This document shows, piece by piece, positions 1 through 9,869 of a stretch of 64,000 nucleotides of DNA. Every line of letters starts with the position of its first letter. The first letter of the stretch is position 1. The stretch comes from Arenibacter algicola (GTDB lineage Bacteria > Bacteroidota > Bacteroidia > Flavobacteriales > Flavobacteriaceae). Location of the stretch: NCBI RefSeq assembly GCF_000733925.1, contig NZ_JPOO01000001.1:1612001-1676000 (forward strand), given 5' to 3'. Made by a program: the position numbers and the translations under genes. The notes under the pieces were generated by a model that had not been told where the DNA came from, did no database searches, and saw only the letters and a program-made list of their open reading frames with translations.

Positions 1-147
1 TTTTCCGGTCTTTTCTTGCAACCGGCCTAAGAATTCTTCAAACTTACCTTCTGAATAAGTTAGGTCATTGTCTGTAAGATCACCGTACTTTTGTTTGAAC
101 TTACCTTTGACTTGTTTCCATTTTCCTTCCAATTGATCACTGTTCAT
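1..147 (-). CDS. CsbD family stress protein (partial, runs off window)
   Basis: The first 49 codons read on the minus strand from an ATG at 145-147, beginning MNSDQLEGKWKQVKGKFKQ. The pattern of a short, highly charged N-terminus with GKWKQVKGKFKQKYGDLTDNDL is typical of CsbD-like proteins, which are small (about 60-70 residues), soluble and often stress-induced; their molecular role is not known. Only the C-terminus is missing, beyond base 1. It stands 181 nt upstream of the end of tamL on the same strand, so it could be read from the same direction but nothing shows an operon. Confidence 0.85.
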   Translation of the reverse strand, partial: MNSDQLEGKWKQVKGKFKQKYGDLTDNDLTYSEGKFEEFLGRLQEKTGK

Positions 148-328
148 AGTATTTTTGTATTTATGGTCTGCAAAAAAAAGGCAGACAGGTTAATAATTCA
201 TTTTGAATAAAATTAGACCTAAATACCAATAGACAATAATTCAAAAGATTCCATTTTTGATCCATTTACTTGATAATGAATATTTTAGTATTTTATTAAC
301 AGGGTAGCTCCTTAAATTTTAGGAACCG

Positions 329-2644
329 TTAAAATGGGTATCCGATGGCGAAATTGAAGATGAGATTATTACTGCCCCCGTCAAAAAAAGGAATTCTGAT
401 ACGTTCTCCTTCGGGCTGGTAGGGAACCTGTAAAGGAGAAGCTAAATCGAAGCGCAAGACAAAGCTTTGTATATCTACCCTTAGGCCCAAACCAAGGCCA
501 ATACCTAATTCCTTTGCCCAATCTGAGCCAAATTTTCCTTTGGCAAGCAATTCTTCGTTGAATTCGCGACTTTCTACAGATTCATCCTCTGAAATGTCTA
601 TTTCATTGGTCAACCATACGTTTCCGGCATCTGCAAAAATGGCTCCCTTAAAATAGGACCATATAGGAAATCTGTATTCCAGATTAGCCTCCAATTTTAG
701 ATTCCCAGACTGGTCGAAAAACGAAGAGGTGCCGTCTTCCACAGAATTGAAGGTGCCTGGTCCGAGCGATCTAATATTAAATGCCCTTACGCTATAGGGA
801 CCGCCAGAAAAGAATTGCTTTACAAAGGGTAGGGTGGAGGAGTTGCCATAGGGAATACCCCATCCGCCATAAAGTCTTGCCACCAGAGCCTGTTCTTTGG
901 CCCATTTTATATAATACCGAAAATCAATATCGGCCTTGGCATATTGCGCATATTCAAGTCCAAAAATAGTTGTTTTTGAACCGCTAAGGAGATTTAAGGT
1001 GTTTCCGGCAATATCCAAATTTGTTGAGACGAAGATTGGATTTGTTTTATTGGGGTCTACCAATTCGTTATAGGTGAAGGTATAATTGAGTCCAGCAATG
1101 AACTGCTGCTCAAAACTTTGACTTAGAAAAGGATTATTTTCCAAAATGGCCGTAAATTCTTCCGTGGTATTGGAAAGGTTTACATAATTTACATTAATTG
1201 GATTGATTTCGTGATAAACAAATCTATTGGCATTCCAGGTATACCCAAAGGAGGTATTGAACGAGCTTAGGGTATATAATTTGCTTCTTTTCAGGAAATC
1301 CGTTCCCAAGCTTATTTTGGTTTTGGGTACGGCATATTTAAAACTTCTTGGCGAAAACGGAAGGAGGGAGGGTATTATGAGATCTATTTTCAATCCCCCT
1401 GCAATACTGCTTAGGCCAGTATTCTTTCCACCCGATAGCTGTGTCTCATAAGCGAAGTTTCCGGTTATGCCGAAGGTCTCGCCCCCTCTGAAAAGATTTC
1501 GGTTGTTGTAGGTTACTGCTAGCCCGGGACCGGCAAAACCATTGGATTTGGTTACTCCCTGCAATTCCGCACGAACCGACCTCTTGGTAAGGGGCGAAAG
1601 GTAAATGTCTGCGGACAAAGAACCTACACTATCGGTTGTTGAGGTATCTTTTTCATTGAATCTAATGTTTACGAATTTATAGGTACCTAGGGAGGATAGG
1701 CGATTACTGGTGAGGCTGGCCGTTCTTGAATTGTATTTATGACCTGGCCCGAATAAGATATAGGGCTCGAGTTTTTTAGGTTTAAAAAATTCTTCTTTCT
1801 GAAAAAAACTTATACCGTTGATCGTTGAGGTGCCGGGGGGAGCAAGGGTATCCGTATTGATCGAATAGTTGGGAAAAACGGAAATGGAATCAATAGTATA
1901 GGGAATTAGGGACTTTTTGGGAACGTTTTTTTTAAGCCTCAAAAAAAGATCGGACTTCTTGTTGTCATAGCGATTGGTGTCGACTTCAAAAATTAAAAAA
2001 TCCGGATTAAAATTGTAATATCCTTTTTGTTTTAGTTCCTGGTCTATACGTTCCCTTTCGTATTTCATCAGTTCCAGATCGAAGCGTTTTCCTAGCTTAA
2101 TCTCTGTTTGGGCCAGTGCCTTGGATATATCGTTATAAATTGGCAGGGAATCTTTATCCAACTTAAATTGTTCAAGGGTATAGGGTTTTTTTAGTTCCAC
2201 TTGGTACTTAACCGATGCATGTTTTTGGGCACTGTCCAATTCGGATGTTGCTTTGCTGTAAAAAAAGCCACGATTGTCCAAACGGTTCAACATGAGTTGC
2301 TCTATACGTTGTGGATTTACATCGGATAAGTATACGGGTTCTTCTCCCAATTTTTTATTGAGCCATCGGTTTAAAAAACCTGGTCTTTTCTTCTGGGCTT
2401 TGTAGTGAAAGTATAGGCCTGGTCTTATTCCAAGGATTTTGGAATTTGGTTCAGGTTCAAGAAGGGTATGCAGTTCTTGGGAAACTTTTTTAGTGTTCCC
2501 TATGTCTTTATCGGCTTCAATGTTGATCTTGGAACCCGTATATAAAGCCTCCCCGTTAGGGATAAATTTACTTACACCGCAGGAATATAGACTTGCCGTT
2601 AATAGCAATATAAGCGTATAGTAATATGTTATGGTCGCCTTCAA
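329..2644 (-). CDS. tamL: TamL/BamA-type outer-membrane assembly lipoprotein
   Basis: A 771-residue outer-membrane barrel protein of the Omp85 superfamily (BamA/TamA). The N-terminus carries a lipoprotein signal with lipobox ending at Cys22 (LYSC), the feature that separates the Bacteroidota TamL from proteobacterial TamA. Residues about 40-330 are POTRA-like; residues about 350-771 form a 16-strand-type barrel ending in aromatic FNFAIGYPF, a proper C-terminal beta signal. The start lies 4 nt after the stop of tamB, so the two are co-transcribed and perhaps translationally coupled. Known of the family: TamA/TamB help insert or move envelope components; in Bacteroidota this pair is often essential. 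Function in this organism is inferred by homology. Confidence 0.9.
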   Translation of the reverse strand: MKATITYYYTLILLLTASLYSCGVSKFIPNGEALYTGSKINIEADKDIGNTKKVSQELHTLLEPEPNSKILGIRPGLYFHYKAQKKRPGFLNRWLNKKLGEEPVYLSDVNPQRIEQLMLNRLDNRGFFYSKATSELDSAQKHASVKYQVELKKPYTLEQFKLDKDSLPIYNDISKALAQTEIKLGKRFDLELMKYERERIDQELKQKGYYNFNPDFLIFEVDTNRYDNKKSDLFLRLKKNVPKKSLIPYTIDSISVFPNYSINTDTLAPPGTSTINGISFFQKEEFFKPKKLEPYILFGPGHKYNSRTASLTSNRLSSLGTYKFVNIRFNEKDTSTTDSVGSLSADIYLSPLTKRSVRAELQGVTKSNGFAGPGLAVTYNNRNLFRGGETFGITGNFAYETQLSGGKNTGLSSIAGGLKIDLIIPSLLPFSPRSFKYAVPKTKISLGTDFLKRSKLYTLSSFNTSFGYTWNANRFVYHEINPINVNYVNLSNTTEEFTAILENNPFLSQSFEQQFIAGLNYTFTYNELVDPNKTNPIFVSTNLDIAGNTLNLLSGSKTTIFGLEYAQYAKADIDFRYYIKWAKEQALVARLYGGWGIPYGNSSTLPFVKQFFSGGPYSVRAFNIRSLGPGTFNSVEDGTSSFFDQSGNLKLEANLEYRFPIWSYFKGAIFADAGNVWLTNEIDISEDESVESREFNEELLAKGKFGSDWAKELGIGLGLGLRVDIQSFVLRFDLASPLQVPYQPEGERIRIPFFDGGSNNLIFNFAIGYPF

Positions 2645-2648
2645 AATT

Positions 2649-5600
2649 CTATTCTTTTTTTTGATCTTCCCTCTCCTTGTCCTCTGCTTTATTTGTCTCT
2701 TTCAGAGGGTTGAACAACTGACTAAACTTATTGAATTCCCTATTAAAAATAAGGGCTATTCCCGTGACGATCAATTGACCGTCTATAATATTTTCGTACT
2801 CGTTCTTTCTAAAGCCCCTTAGTCTATAACGCCCATCTTTGGTAAGTAAATACTCCAGACTTACGTTCCCAATTATTGGGGTTTCTTCTTGGCCTGATTG
2901 CGCACTCCCCTCCACATCCACAGCACTTCCTGCCGTTACCACCAGCCTGTCATCGAACAATTTTTTTTTCGCATTGATGTTCAATTGGGTCCGGTCCTGT
3001 GGACTATCTCCCTGGTAATCCGTAAAACTGTCCAAGTCAAAATCGACCTCAAATCCGGATTTGCCAAAAACCTTGTCCGAAAAGGCATTTATCTGCCCGG
3101 ATAGGACCTTGTTTACATTGTCCCTGGCAATGGCCACCGTACCGCCACTACTACCATCGCTCCCGGAATCGGGGTAAAACCTATTAAGTGCCAACAAGGA
3201 AAAAACCTGTTTGTTCAACTCGGATTCTTGTTGGTTCAACTGTTGTACCCTACCGTAAACGGCTCCTCCAAGGGAGCCTTGTTCGTCTTCGGGCATATCC
3301 AGTCTAAAGGACAACTGCGGTTGCAACAATTCCCCTGCAACATTAAGGTATACCAAAAAGGGGAGTACTTGGCGGTATTTGTTGGTAACGCTTATATCTT
3401 CACCGGAAATAACGGAGGACATCAGGGGTGATGCCGAAGTTTCCACTTCGTATACCGCGGTTACGTCCAGTTTGGCGTCTGTTGGGTCGCCCTGCCAAAC
3501 AATGGTACTACCAGGGTTGATTTCAAACCTTCGTTTTACCAGATTGTATAAGGAAGTCTCGTAATGCCCGGAATTTAGTTCGTACCGGCCCGATAGATTT
3601 GTTGAGCCGTTGGGTTCTATATTCAGATTTAGCGTAGCGTTTCCAGAAACTTTAAGGTTGTCACCAGTACGTTCATCTATGATGATATTAAAATCCGAAT
3701 CGTCAGCGATTTCCAAAATAATATTGACGTACATTCCTGAAAAAAAAGCAGGGGTTTCTTCCTGTTCAATTCTGGTTAGGATGGCATCGGGATTTTCACG
3801 GTTTACAAAAAGAACTACTCCATCGCGCTCCTGTATATCCAATTGAGCTTTGGGGACTACATAGGTAATGTCTGTTATTTTTCGGACTCGGATCTTCCCT
3901 TCTATCACCGGGAGCTTTAAATAGCCTTTGACACTCAGGTCCAGATCAAAACTCGACTTGCCATAAAACAATTCGTTGTCCTCTTTGGTAGAGTTTAGGG
4001 CTTGAAATTGTTCGGCACTTAGGCTCAGATCAAATTTTGGATTTGTAAATTCTTCAGTGCCAATGGAACCATTCAAATTAAAATTACTGCCATTGGCGTC
4101 CGTAATCTGAAAATTGTCCATATAAATCCCTTTGTTATCAATTTTGAGGGTTTCATCGGAAATCTTAAAAACAGAATTCAAGGTAGCCACATTAAAATCG
4201 GTGTCCTTAAAATTGACGGAGCCGGAATACATGGGGGAAGCTGTTGTCCCGGAAACATCAATATTTCCGGAGAGCGTTCCATGGGAATCTTTCAAACTTC
4301 CCTGGGAGAATTTTTCTATAAACTGGAGGTCAATCCTATTTAGATCCAGATCCAAATTTAGTTGTGCACCAGTTTCGGATGCGGCATAATCCCCGTTGAG
4401 GTCAATATCTGCGCCCCCGCCTTTTAGGGCCAGATTAAAATCGTAGGTTCCATTGGTTACGGAATTGGCATTTAGACTTAGATTGCCAAGCGCATGTTCC
4501 AAAATTTCTAAATCGGTTACATTAAAATCTGCCACAATTCCGGTGGCTCCAAATAGATTTTCAAGGGTAAAATCCCCGTTCACAATCCCAGATGCCAAAG
4601 GCCTATCGGGGTTAAGCATGCCTATAAAGGTCTGTAGTCTAAATTGCTCAAAGTTTAGCCTAAGAGGTTTTTCCTCCGATTCGGATTCTACACTTACAAG
4701 GCTCAATTTTTGTGCATTTCTTTCCAAGGATACATTGTTGAATTCCAAAAAGTTTTCGCCAAAGGATATACGATTGTCCTCTGGAATGGTCCATTCCTTC
4801 TTATTAAATATTAATCCCAAGGGATTGATATGGAGTAGGGTGGTGTCCTTGGCCAAAGTTATTTCGGAAGCAATGTGCGTTATTTTTTCATTGCCATCAT
4901 AAGAACTGAAATCCATTAATAATTTCTTACTGTCCAACCTGCCCTCCAATATGGTTCTTCCAAGGTCCACCGGATCGGCCAGGAGCTTGGCCAGACCTGC
5001 CTTAAAATTGAGATTGCTGGCATCTCCGTTTATAGAAAAGCTTAGACTATCCAGTGCCATGCCCTTATATCTGGCATAGGGTATTTGTAAGGCCGACACC
5101 AAGGTTCTTTTGGCCGCATCAAAATTTGCATGCGCACTAATGGAGTCTAATTGTTCCAAGTCCTTTAAAAATACCTTGGTGATAATGGAATTCGGAATCA
5201 ATTTCATATCCATTTGTAGTTTTAAGGTGTCGGCAGGGGATGTATGTACTATTGAATCTTGAAAATAATTCTTAAAATATTGTTTTAAGGAAGTGTTTAT
5301 GCTTTGGGGAGAACCGTTGGAATATAAATTCCCTGTTAGAAAATCGCTTATTATAGCAATCTCCGTATTTAGGGTGTCAATTTTGGATTTAATTTCCACT
5401 TCACCCATTTGGTATTGTTGCCCATCATATACGGCTACCCCATTTTTTACCGAAGCCCCCATTATAAAGTCTTTTGGGTTACCTATAAATTCAGCTTCCA
5501 TTTCCAGCCCAGCCCTTATATTTTCGGTAGTAACCTCAAGGGCTTGAAGATCGGCACCAATTACATTTAGATTTAAGCTGTATTTAGAATTTGTGGAATC

Positions 5601-7661
5601 CAGATCTATAACTGTCTGGGAGGTGAAATTCAGGTTGTTATCTTTAAAATTGAGGTTTATGTTGCCTTTTCCGTCGCGGATTTTTCCATTGAGATCCAGC
5701 TTTGAAAAATCGTAATTTTTGAAGCTAAGCTGGTCGAATTTGGAATCTATTTCGGCGTTCAAGGTATTCAGGCTGCTGCCGCTTCCGGATGCATTTATAG
5801 TGAATGCCATGGTGCCCAGCTGATCATTTTGCAACAACTTGCCCAATTGTAGGTCGTTTACTTGAAGGTTGCCGTTGAAACTTATCGTCTCCAAATTGGA
5901 ATAGTCGCCATTGATTTGGGCACTGCCTTCGGGAATTTTTACAAGGGCCTCCCCGGAGACGTTTGTTAAACTGCCCTTTGCCCGCGCCTCGACCACAATA
6001 GTTTTGGGCAATGAAATGTTCAGGTCCTTTTCGTTTACAAATAATTGTAGATCGGCAATGGTGGAGTTGGCCCTTAATGTTGAGATGTCAAAAGAAAGCG
6101 AATCGGGTTCAGTAAGCCGGAATAGGCGGCCTTCGCCAGTCAAGGCAGTATTGCTCCAGTTTAAATTTAATTCAGGCAAGTTCAAATCAGCCAAAGTGCC
6201 CTGTACACTTAAATTTCCATTAATGGGATGTTGTTGGCCAATGGTAAAATATTCATTCTGGGCAAGGTCGGGTTGAAAATAGAGGGCGTCCTGAAGTGCG
6301 AGTCTTATTCCGTTCAATTGCAGGTCAACCTTGGTGTTTTCTGGGAAATCTATCAGTTTTTGTATTGAAGGGTAGTCCAGTTTAAATTCGCCCGTTAAGG
6401 AACTTGAAGCAGTCTGCATTTTTAATCCGGAAATGGATGCCGAGGTATCATTTAAATGGGCATGCATAGCCATTTGGTTTAGAGCAAAGCCACTTTTTTC
6501 CACGAATGAAAACCGGTCTAACTTTAGGTTGATATTTTCAGGTTGATAATTGAGCTCCGTTGCGTTCAAAGTAAGATTGGACAGCCCTATATTGTTGGGG
6601 TTGAACTGCCCTACCTTTGATGGAGTGTTGTTTAAGAGGTATTGGACCGAATTGTTTTCGAGAGAAATTTTATCTGCCGTTAAGACGAAATCTGGCCATG
6701 AAAAGTCTGACTTTTTTGAGGCGATCGAGGTAGAATCAGTAACCTCCAGATCATCCCTTTGGAGTTGTAGGGAGAAGTCCGAGTTTTTTAGGGAGAGCAA
6801 ATTTATGTCCACCTCGTTTTTTGCTAGATCTGCTTTGGGGAGATCCAGCTTGAATTCCCCCAATCTTACCACAGCCGTTATATTATCTGGAACGGAACTG
6901 TAATCCAATTGAATATTGTTCAAATTCAGGTCATTGACCACCAAGTAGGGAAGTGCAGTTTCGGGATCGTCCTGGGGAGCAAAGGCTTTGCTTTGTTTGT
7001 ATTGGATTTTTGTATCCGATAGGGCCACTTGGTCCACCTCGTAATGCATGGTTTCAAGATCGGTCTTGTTGGCATCCAAATATAGCGTACCCAGTGTAAG
7101 TTTAGCCTCCAAGCCCGAAGCACTATCGTTATAAGATATCTTAAAGTCGGAAAAATCTAGAGTACCTATTTTCACCTTCATAGATGCTGCCTCCGGCTGT
7201 TGTGGAATGGAGTCTTCTGGGGCCAAGGCGTCAATGAGAAATTGGTAATTAAATTTCTCCGAATTGGAATTTCTAGCAATATAAGCACGTAAACCCTCCC
7301 ACTTAACTGACTTTAAATTCAATTCATTATGGAAAAGCAGGGCTCTAAGAGGCACATTGGCCTCCAAGGTTTTGGAATAGAGTAGGGTATCCCCTTTTTT
7401 ATCCTCCAGATATAATCCCTTCAAAAAAGCGTTCCCTGAATAAGTTATAAAAAGTCGGTCTATTTCAACCTTGGTATCGGTCTTGTCGGATATGTAATGT
7501 GTTACTTTGTTTACTATAAAATTCTGGGCCCATGGACTTCTAATGATAAGTACCAATGCGATAAAAAGCAAAGCAAGTACCAAAACAACTTTGGCGGCCC
7601 TTCTAAGAAATCGATATTTTGACTTGGTTGTTGTCATAGTTCGTAGCCCAAAGATCATCAT
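2649..7661 (-). CDS. tamB: TamB-like translocation/assembly module protein
   Basis: A 1670-residue AsmA/TamB-like protein. One N-terminal membrane anchor (residues about 20-45, VVLVLALLFIALVLIIRSPW) is followed by a very long periplasmic beta-rich region of repeated short hydrophobic/polar strands and the DUF490 (TamB) C-terminal domain at about 1200-1650. Such proteins form a grooved bridge between the membranes and pass lipids or assist barrel assembly. An internal ATG at 7637, giving MTTTKSKYRFL, is an equally good start and leaves a shorter cytoplasmic tail. It is the first gene of a two-gene unit with tamL, which begins 4 nt downstream. Confidence 0.9.
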   Translation of the reverse strand: MMIFGLRTMTTTKSKYRFLRRAAKVVLVLALLFIALVLIIRSPWAQNFIVNKVTHYISDKTDTKVEIDRLFITYSGNAFLKGLYLEDKKGDTLLYSKTLEANVPLRALLFHNELNLKSVKWEGLRAYIARNSNSEKFNYQFLIDALAPEDSIPQQPEAASMKVKIGTLDFSDFKISYNDSASGLEAKLTLGTLYLDANKTDLETMHYEVDQVALSDTKIQYKQSKAFAPQDDPETALPYLVVNDLNLNNIQLDYSSVPDNITAVVRLGEFKLDLPKADLAKNEVDINLLSLKNSDFSLQLQRDDLEVTDSTSIASKKSDFSWPDFVLTADKISLENNSVQYLLNNTPSKVGQFNPNNIGLSNLTLNATELNYQPENINLKLDRFSFVEKSGFALNQMAMHAHLNDTSASISGLKMQTASSSLTGEFKLDYPSIQKLIDFPENTKVDLQLNGIRLALQDALYFQPDLAQNEYFTIGQQHPINGNLSVQGTLADLNLPELNLNWSNTALTGEGRLFRLTEPDSLSFDISTLRANSTIADLQLFVNEKDLNISLPKTIVVEARAKGSLTNVSGEALVKIPEGSAQINGDYSNLETISFNGNLQVNDLQLGKLLQNDQLGTMAFTINASGSGSSLNTLNAEIDSKFDQLSFKNYDFSKLDLNGKIRDGKGNINLNFKDNNLNFTSQTVIDLDSTNSKYSLNLNVIGADLQALEVTTENIRAGLEMEAEFIGNPKDFIMGASVKNGVAVYDGQQYQMGEVEIKSKIDTLNTEIAIISDFLTGNLYSNGSPQSINTSLKQYFKNYFQDSIVHTSPADTLKLQMDMKLIPNSIITKVFLKDLEQLDSISAHANFDAAKRTLVSALQIPYARYKGMALDSLSFSINGDASNLNFKAGLAKLLADPVDLGRTILEGRLDSKKLLMDFSSYDGNEKITHIASEITLAKDTTLLHINPLGLIFNKKEWTIPEDNRISFGENFLEFNNVSLERNAQKLSLVSVESESEEKPLRLNFEQFRLQTFIGMLNPDRPLASGIVNGDFTLENLFGATGIVADFNVTDLEILEHALGNLSLNANSVTNGTYDFNLALKGGGADIDLNGDYAASETGAQLNLDLDLNRIDLQFIEKFSQGSLKDSHGTLSGNIDVSGTTASPMYSGSVNFKDTDFNVATLNSVFKISDETLKIDNKGIYMDNFQITDANGSNFNLNGSIGTEEFTNPKFDLSLSAEQFQALNSTKEDNELFYGKSSFDLDLSVKGYLKLPVIEGKIRVRKITDITYVVPKAQLDIQERDGVVLFVNRENPDAILTRIEQEETPAFFSGMYVNIILEIADDSDFNIIIDERTGDNLKVSGNATLNLNIEPNGSTNLSGRYELNSGHYETSLYNLVKRRFEINPGSTIVWQGDPTDAKLDVTAVYEVETSASPLMSSVISGEDISVTNKYRQVLPFLVYLNVAGELLQPQLSFRLDMPEDEQGSLGGAVYGRVQQLNQQESELNKQVFSLLALNRFYPDSGSDGSSGGTVAIARDNVNKVLSGQINAFSDKVFGKSGFEVDFDLDSFTDYQGDSPQDRTQLNINAKKKLFDDRLVVTAGSAVDVEGSAQSGQEETPIIGNVSLEYLLTKDGRYRLRGFRKNEYENIIDGQLIVTGIALIFNREFNKFSQLFNPLKETNKAEDKEREDQKKE

Positions 7662-7962
7662 TAGCGAAATAGAAAATGCGCTTTTACGACACTTATGCTA
7701 ACTTATTAAATAAAATATACGGTTAAAGGGTATTAGTTCAAATATATTGGGCAATAATTGGCAGGTTTGGTTGATGGCTAAAAGCATATTGGGGCAAGAT
7801 TGGATTTTATTGAGCCTGGATTTTTGGGGAAAAGGACCTATTCTTGTAATTAAAATGTAGGTGTAGAAATTATAAAATATATTTGCCGGCATGGAGCCGT
7901 AGTATTGGGGACAAAAAAAAGAATAGCGAAAAAAATAATATTAATTAATAGCGCGTAATTAT
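7662..7962. other. Divergent intergenic region tamB / DUF808
   Basis: AT-rich 301-nt spacer between two divergently read genes; it must hold both promoters. No clear Bacteroidota -7 element (TAnnTTTG) pair, repeat or RNA was recognised in it. Confidence 0.5.
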
Positions 7963-8859
7963 ATGGCATCAGGATTTTTTGCTTTGCTGGACGATATCGC
8001 CAGTTTAATGGATGATGTTGGGGCAATGACAAAAATTGCAGGTAAGAAAACGGCCGGCATTTTGGGAGATGATCTGGCGGTAAATGCCGAAAAGGCTTCT
8101 GGTTTTGTTTCCTCACGTGAAATTCCAGTGCTATGGGCCATTACAAAAGGGTCCATACTGAACAAATTGATCATTCTTCCCATAGCTTTTCTGCTCAGTG
8201 CTTTTGTGCCGGTTGCGGTCACGGTAATCTTGGTGTTGGGCGGACTTTATCTGGCCTATGAAGGGGCAGAGAAGATCTATGAATTTTTTGTACCCCACAA
8301 ACACCTAAAGGAAGCGAAAGTAAAAACCTATTTGACCAAAAAAGAAATCTTGCTCTTGGAGAAGGAAAAAATTAAATCGGCCATTATAACCGATTTTATT
8401 CTCTCCGTAGAAATAGTAATCATAGCCCTGGGCACGGTTGTTCAGGAACCCATTTGGACCCAGGTAATGGTAGTCACCATAATAGCTCTGGTGGCAACGG
8501 CAGGGGTTTACGGTATAGTGGCGTTGATTGTTAGGATGGACGACTTTGGATTAAAGCTTATAGAGCTCAACGGTAAGAAGCACAGTATATCCGATTCTAT
8601 TGGCAGGTTTTTAGTAGGAGCACTGCCTATAGTCATAAAAAGTTTATCGGTAATAGGAACCATTGCCTTGGTGCTGGTGGCCGGAGGCATTTTTGTACAT
8701 AACCTGGAATTTCTTCATCATTGGCTAGAGGCCTTGCCGGCCATAGCGGGGGAATTTTTGGTCGGTCTGGTAATAGGTTTCCTTTGTTTATCGGTGGTAA
8801 TGGCTTTTAAGAAGGTTTTACCCATGATATGGCCAAACCGCAAAATCGATCACAAATAA
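7963..8859 (+). CDS. DUF808 (YedI-like) inner-membrane protein
   Basis: A 298-residue integral membrane protein with the DUF808 opening MASGFFALLDDIASLMDDVGAMTKIAGKKTAGILGDDLAVNA, which is strongly conserved in the family. Several hydrophobic helices are visible (about 65-95, 143-190, 218-245, 265-290). Length is normal for the family. Its function is not known. It is monocistronic and converges on the minus-strand operon ending at 8908. Confidence 0.9.
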   Translation: MASGFFALLDDIASLMDDVGAMTKIAGKKTAGILGDDLAVNAEKASGFVSSREIPVLWAITKGSILNKLIILPIAFLLSAFVPVAVTVILVLGGLYLAYEGAEKIYEFFVPHKHLKEAKVKTYLTKKEILLLEKEKIKSAIITDFILSVEIVIIALGTVVQEPIWTQVMVVTIIALVATAGVYGIVALIVRMDDFGLKLIELNGKKHSISDSIGRFLVGALPIVIKSLSVIGTIALVLVAGGIFVHNLEFLHHWLEALPAIAGEFLVGLVIGFLCLSVVMAFKKVLPMIWPNRKIDHK

Positions 8860-8907
8860 ATACTGGTAAATATTCGATTTAAAACCAGGAAGAGGCCATT
8901 TTGCCGA

Positions 8908-9123
8908 TTACTCCAAATTTGATTGCAGCACTAGATTATTTCTTAGCTCCATGTCCGATACCCATTGGAAATTAATTGGATACCACTGGTCCCTGGGGAT
9001 TGATCCCTTTGAGGCTTGAACCATATTTCTTTTTAAGAAAACTTGATTGTTCTCCGAGAATACGTGCTGGGTTTCAATAACATCATGGCAGATGCAGCAA
9101 ATGCTTTTAGTGTTATTTTTCAT
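8908..9123 (-). CDS. Small hypothetical protein with CCxxC-like motif
   Basis: A 71-residue ORF beginning MKNNTKSICCICHDVIETQ. Its ATG sits 1 nt after the stop codon of the upstream barrel gene, an arrangement typical of translational coupling. The composition (W, Y and acidic residues spread evenly) looks protein-like, and CCIC-H near the N-terminus could bind metal. No family is recognised and no membrane segment or signal is seen. It could also be a chance ORF at the end of the operon. Confidence 0.4.
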   Translation of the reverse strand: MKNNTKSICCICHDVIETQHVFSENNQVFLKRNMVQASKGSIPRDQWYPINFQWVSDMELRNNLVLQSNLE

Positions 9124-9124
9124 G

Positions 9125-9793
9125 TTATATATTCTTTTTATACCTATTCCTTCCCATATTAAAAATGCCTACTTTGACTCCTATTCCCGCGGAAAATCCG
9201 TTTATGTCCTTAATGGGGGCAAAGCTCTTGGCATCGTTGAATTTACTTGAAAATCGATATTTTATTCCAGCTTCCAATTGTAAGTACCTGGAAATGTTGA
9301 ACAAGGCGTTTATCCCGGGTTCAACTATAAAAAAGGCCTGAGCGTTATCTTCAAATTCGTCCTCGTCAAAATCATGGTCGCTATAATTGTCATCTATATA
9401 GCCCATGCCGCCTGCACCTATCAACACCGGAAAAGAGAGGTTTACTCGGTGTTTACTAAATAAAATAGGTTCTAAATGTAGCCCTCCATAAGCACCGATA
9501 AGATCTTCGTCATACATGGATATTCCCCTATATACGTTTTGGTCCGAATAGAAGAAGGTGCCCACAAAACCTATTTCAAATTGTTGGTTGGCCACATAGG
9601 CCACTTTCAAACCTGTAAAGAAGGTGTCCTTGTCCTCAATTTCTCCATAGTGTGTAGTAAGACCTAAGTAGACCCCATGTACTACATTCTTTCGATCGTT
9701 AAACTCTACATAATCGCCAGAGGTGTCCTGGGCAAAAGTTGGAATAGTGAATCCCAATAAAAGGGGAAGTAAAATTACTTTGTTTAATTTCAT
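9125..9793 (-). CDS. Small outer-membrane beta-barrel protein
   Basis: About 222 residues from the ATG at 9791-9793 (MKLNKVILLPLLLGF); a longer reading frame exists upstream, but this start gives a clean signal peptide cleaved near TFAQ-DTSG. The mature part alternates aromatic and polar residues (GVYLGLTTHYG, FEIGFVGTFFYS, LQLEAGIKYRFSS, FSAGIGVKVGIFNMG) as in 8-stranded OmpA/OmpW-like barrels. An acidic loop (DDNYSDHDFDEDEFEDNA) may be surface exposed or bind cations. It is the fourth gene of the operon starting with the sigma factor at 12026, so it may be part of an envelope-stress response. Exact function unknown. Confidence 0.75.
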   Translation of the reverse strand: MKLNKVILLPLLLGFTIPTFAQDTSGDYVEFNDRKNVVHGVYLGLTTHYGEIEDKDTFFTGLKVAYVANQQFEIGFVGTFFYSDQNVYRGISMYDEDLIGAYGGLHLEPILFSKHRVNLSFPVLIGAGGMGYIDDNYSDHDFDEDEFEDNAQAFFIVEPGINALFNISRYLQLEAGIKYRFSSKFNDAKSFAPIKDINGFSAGIGVKVGIFNMGRNRYKKNI

Positions 9794-9869
9794 GCTGTTT
9801 GATTTTTGATTGATGATGTTATAGTAGACAACAAATGCTGTAAAAAGTTGCATTTTTTTATACTTTTTT

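Noticed and set aside
4453..4902. 149-residue plus-strand ORF
   Set aside because: Antisense to tamB; Ser/Lys/Phe-rich shadow with no recognisable domain.
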